From contig BQKZ01001872.1 in assembly GCA_036244855.1 (NCBI GenBank), positions 7,094 to 71,093 on the forward strand: 64,000 nt of DNA. The letters are read 5' to 3'. The first letter of the stretch is position 1. Every line of letters starts with the position of its first letter. Positions 60,714-64,000 of the stretch are shown here, piece after piece. Under the pieces are notes generated by a model. It was not told the DNA's origin. It made no database searches and was given only the letters and a program-made list of their open reading frames with translations. A program made the position numbers and the translations under genes. Origin of the DNA: Temnopleurus reevesii. Its lineage: Eukaryota; Echinodermata; Echinoidea; Temnopleuroida; Temnopleuridae.

Positions 60714-63700
60714 TATAGTGTGGTGTAGAGTTTCCATCTTTCGCATGGAAGCAAAAATCATTCCATTCAAATAATTAATATCAGCCTGCAGTTTACGATG
60801 ACTTTGAATGGATCAGGGGTGATCAAACGTAATATCTAGTTTAGGAAATGACCATGAAGTTGATGTTCACAAAATCGCACAATGCTTGAAATGAATGGTC
60901 AAATTTATATGCATAATATATAGAATATATGTGCATAATGACTTTTGCAATAAAACCCATAAATGACAGAGAAGTAAATGAAAATGAAATGTTTGCAAAA
61001 TGTGCTTCATTGGGACCAAATACTGCTGAAAAAGGATATGGTAAATAAAATTATTAGGCTTTTGACCAGTTTCTAGCTATTCTATCACATTTCTCTTATC
61101 AACACATGTCTTGTATTGTTTTCAACAATTGTTGTCAAATAAACATTTCTTTGCAAATATGGAGGGAGGGGGTGGCCCATACATTCACCATAATGAAGCC
61201 CTTAATTGATATGCAACTATAAAGTTGTTTTGAATAAGTAAAATCAGGGCGTGTAAAGATACATTGAATTACCATGGGAACTACACAGCTGTTGGTTTCT
61301 AGCTCAATCAATGCAAACACAAGCTTTATGCATGATGTACTCTTTTCACGCTCATCATAAATTATTACTGCGATATTCTATAGCAATTCACAAAATGTAT
61401 TATGAATAATACGTATATATGTAGCAATGCAAGTACACATTCTCAAGCTTCAAAAGCATAAATGTCAAGACAAGATAATTCCATTACAATTTTTGAATGA
61501 TTCTTTCATTTTAAATTTAATTTTAAATTATGTACAGTGTAATGATATCAGATTAATTTTGCGTCTATGTAAAATACACTTTAACTACTTTCTATTTTTT
61601 AACACTGGGGTATTCATTCATTCTCCAAGACAATGTATTCAACAATGCGCAGCAAAACGGAAAAAACAGTAACAACAGTATTCAAGTAAAAAAAAAAAGT
61701 CACTTGGTTTATATTTCATGTATATTTGGTGGAAGCATCACATAAAGTCACTATGTTCTTCTCAGCTGTCTCCTCTTTCCATTACAATTGTATATTTTAC
61801 CTTGTACATGAATTCATTTTTTTCATGCAATAAACATAAATTGAATTGGACAATGTGTAGCCCTCAATTACTATATTCACAATTCTTAAAAGCAGTTACA
61901 TGTCGTGATTAAAATATGGTACTACATTTTTATAACATATAAGGAGAAAGCCAAAGACCTTGGAATATAAAATCTGATAATTCAAAAATATCTTTTTAAA
62001 AATATGTGAAAAATGAAAAGATAGGCGCGAATGCATTGAGGGAAGGGCAGAAATAATAGATCAATATATGGTGTGTGGTTGACTAATGGTGAGAACGAGC
62101 TGTTGATTTCCCAGCTGTGTTTGCAAGGCAGTGCTCCAACAAACAGTCTCTACAATCCACTCTCTCAAACTCTCACATTTCTCTCATTTAGATTTGCATG
62201 AGTAAAAGAACGACAGACAACTGAATACTTGTGTCTATGTAAAGTGCAAACCATGTGTACATGTATGATGTGTGAGATGTTACAGGTTCAATTGATCATC
62301 ATGTTGATTCTGGCTAATTATTTTGGAATACTTCATTTCTGACAAAATCAGCCCTGCTATTACTATAGAAATATTAATCATATTGGGAAATTACAGTAAT
62401 ATCATATAATCAAAATGCTGAGAGAGATTTGCACGTTTCAAGGATGCAAAACACTATATTAATTTTGAAACAACAATTGTATGTAAATGATGATAATCAT
62501 ACTTATGATAAAGAGCATGATCAACTTGCCCCCATATAAAGTTTAGCCAAATCCAAGCTTAGAAAATCTATAAAACTTCAGTGACAAACTAAAAAATGTT
62601 GTTGTTTGTCCATGAGGTGAACTAAATTCTTGAAAAAAAATCCTACAGTGCTGTTAAAAAGGGGAATTAATAAAGAATTCAGCAAACAATGACTCTTCCT
62701 GAGCAAATAAAACAATATGTTTAAAGGTATAAAATGGATGAAACTATCAACTTCTGAAACTGACAGAGATCATCATCAAACTTTGATGGATTAGGGGATT
62801 AAAATGAAAAGATTTCTATAACCATGAATATCCAGTGTTGAAATGATTAACTCCAATCTGTCTTCCCTCAATACTATTTCATTTACCAACAATGTACGTC
62901 AGAGAGACATTCCGATAATGACCTAAGTAAAGATTAGCAATTTTAGTGATAAGCCATTTTAATGAGCAGCCTGTGATCTAATGAGCATGAACAGAAAAGT
63001 ATATTCTTCCATTGGTGTATTTCTCAGAAAATCACTAAACAATTCAATAAATGGCATTTTATATATCTTGTATCTTTTCATGTTGGTAGGATACAAATAC
63101 ATTTGAAAGCAAGCGTTCCAGAAACAATTTATCTCCAGAAAAAAAATTATTGAGCAATCTGGGGTTGAATTCCCCAAGATATCTAGTCACTTTGAGCCCC
63201 GACCATGCTGGCCATGTTCGTAAACTTTCCAAACTCAGAAGGGCTTTCAGTACTCCTTTTATCAAAATCACTCTTCAATGCCCCTTTTGCAAATGGCTTT
63301 CAAAATAAGTTATATTATTAACTCATTGGCAAGTATAAAAAACATACATCATCTTTGTGAAAATACTTTAGCAGTGTAAACCAAGGTGAAAGTGTCATAT
63401 ACAGCAAACACTCTGCTTAGTGTCTCTCTCATATTTTGTAACCTGTTTCCTCGTTTTAAGAATATAAAAAAAATATGTCAAAGTGTAAGAAAATGTATTA
63501 ATTCTAAGGTTATAAAATCCATTAAAATAGCAATAAAGTTGATATCAGAAACTTTAAACCACTCCAAATTTTTTTATTGGCTAATTACCAAGTTGGTGCA
63601 GTACCAATTTTGGAATAATGAGCAATGTGTAATACTGCAGTGATTTTTAAAGTTAATGCATCCCACATAAAAATTTCATACAACTGATAAAAATAAAGTC

Positions 63701-64000
63701 ATTTTATCAATTAAAGGTGAGATATTTACTATCCGATAGTTATTTTTTTTTTAATTATGCTGTTAATTGTCTTTACAATGACATATTTATTGAAATGTAT
63801 CACCTAAGATTCAACCAGGTTTTTGTTCACCTTACCCTGAAGAAAACAGAAGAGGGGTTTGTAAACAATATGTGGTCCATGAATTATGTATAGCTGACTA
63901 CACTAGAAGTTTTTACTAGTGTAAATTGAGGAATGGTACCAACAAGCCTACAGGGACAGCCAGTCGGTCTCTTAAGACATCCTCAGGTTCGCCCAAAACT

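Larger units (their letters stand above)
56986..64000 (-). other. E-protein gene: intron (at least 7 kb) running off the right edge
   Basis: I searched the minus strand for the expected AD1-side exons and found none that combine family similarity with splice sites. The stretch contains a GC-richer block near 58240-58450, a G-quadruplex-like tract (59986-60020) and a foldback element (60380-60713). Confidence 0.6.

Noticed and set aside
63900..64000. Open frames on both strands at the right edge, with a CTACAG acceptor-like site on the plus strand
   Set aside because: Only about 25 codons are visible and none matches the E-protein family or anything else I recognise. The window ends too soon to judge.

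Overview
This is animal (metazoan) nuclear DNA, AT-rich, intron-rich and full of diverged transposon remnants. It is most likely from an echinoderm, probably a sea urchin. That guess rests on overall character: non-LTR retrotransposon tails, TTAA-flanked foldback elements, frequent AGGCCTA motifs and large introns. I have no alignment to support it. Three stretches of N (26468-26654, 35614-35617, 43774-43890) are assembly gaps in low-complexity DNA.

The only gene I can support lies on the minus strand and fills most of the window. It is the middle part of a class I bHLH E-protein gene, co-orthologous to vertebrate TCF3/TCF4/TCF12 and insect daughterless. Ten exons in order (56859-56985, 54733-54764, 47244-47331/47334, 45288-45445, 42262-42394, 41526-41605, 22580-22658, 19237-19313, 14186-14395, 7206-7281) have AG acceptors, GT donors and fully compatible phases. 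Joined, they give 1060 nt (353 codons plus one base) with no stop. The reading runs from the region just before the nuclear localisation signal, through the VYSP, PWSS, LPPM and INGT blocks and the AD2 activation region (ALGKALAS + IYSTDHP), to the LDDAINVLQKHA helix and a Gly/Ser/Gln-rich segment. The N-terminal AD1 exons must lie to the right of the window and the bHLH exons to the left.

Two further exons would create isoforms. At 28959-29090 there is a candidate internal first exon of 44 codons. It starts with its own ATG and ends in phase 0, so it can splice straight to the IYSTDHP exon. The product would lack AD1, the NLS and the first half of AD2 but keep the bHLH. This resembles vertebrate HEBAlt/TCF4-A in principle, at a different exon boundary. 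At 18658-18738 there is a possible in-frame 81-nt cassette exon just before the LDDAI helix.

The introns hold a 5'-truncated non-LTR retrotransposon (about 231-536), a 600-bp near-palindromic MITE-like element with TTAA ends (20961-21560), smaller foldback elements (56647-56807, 60380-60713), a dispersed repeat of about 0.5 kb in two copies (1561-2063, 9571-10042), a repeat of about 85 bp in two copies (17132-17217, 22730-22815), a 52-bp minisatellite (5967-6487) and several short tandem duplications. Two CpG-richer blocks (about 33600-34260 and 46501-46860) and one CTCF-like motif (41189-41205) are candidate regulatory sites. I see no rRNA, tRNA, CRISPR or prokaryotic features.
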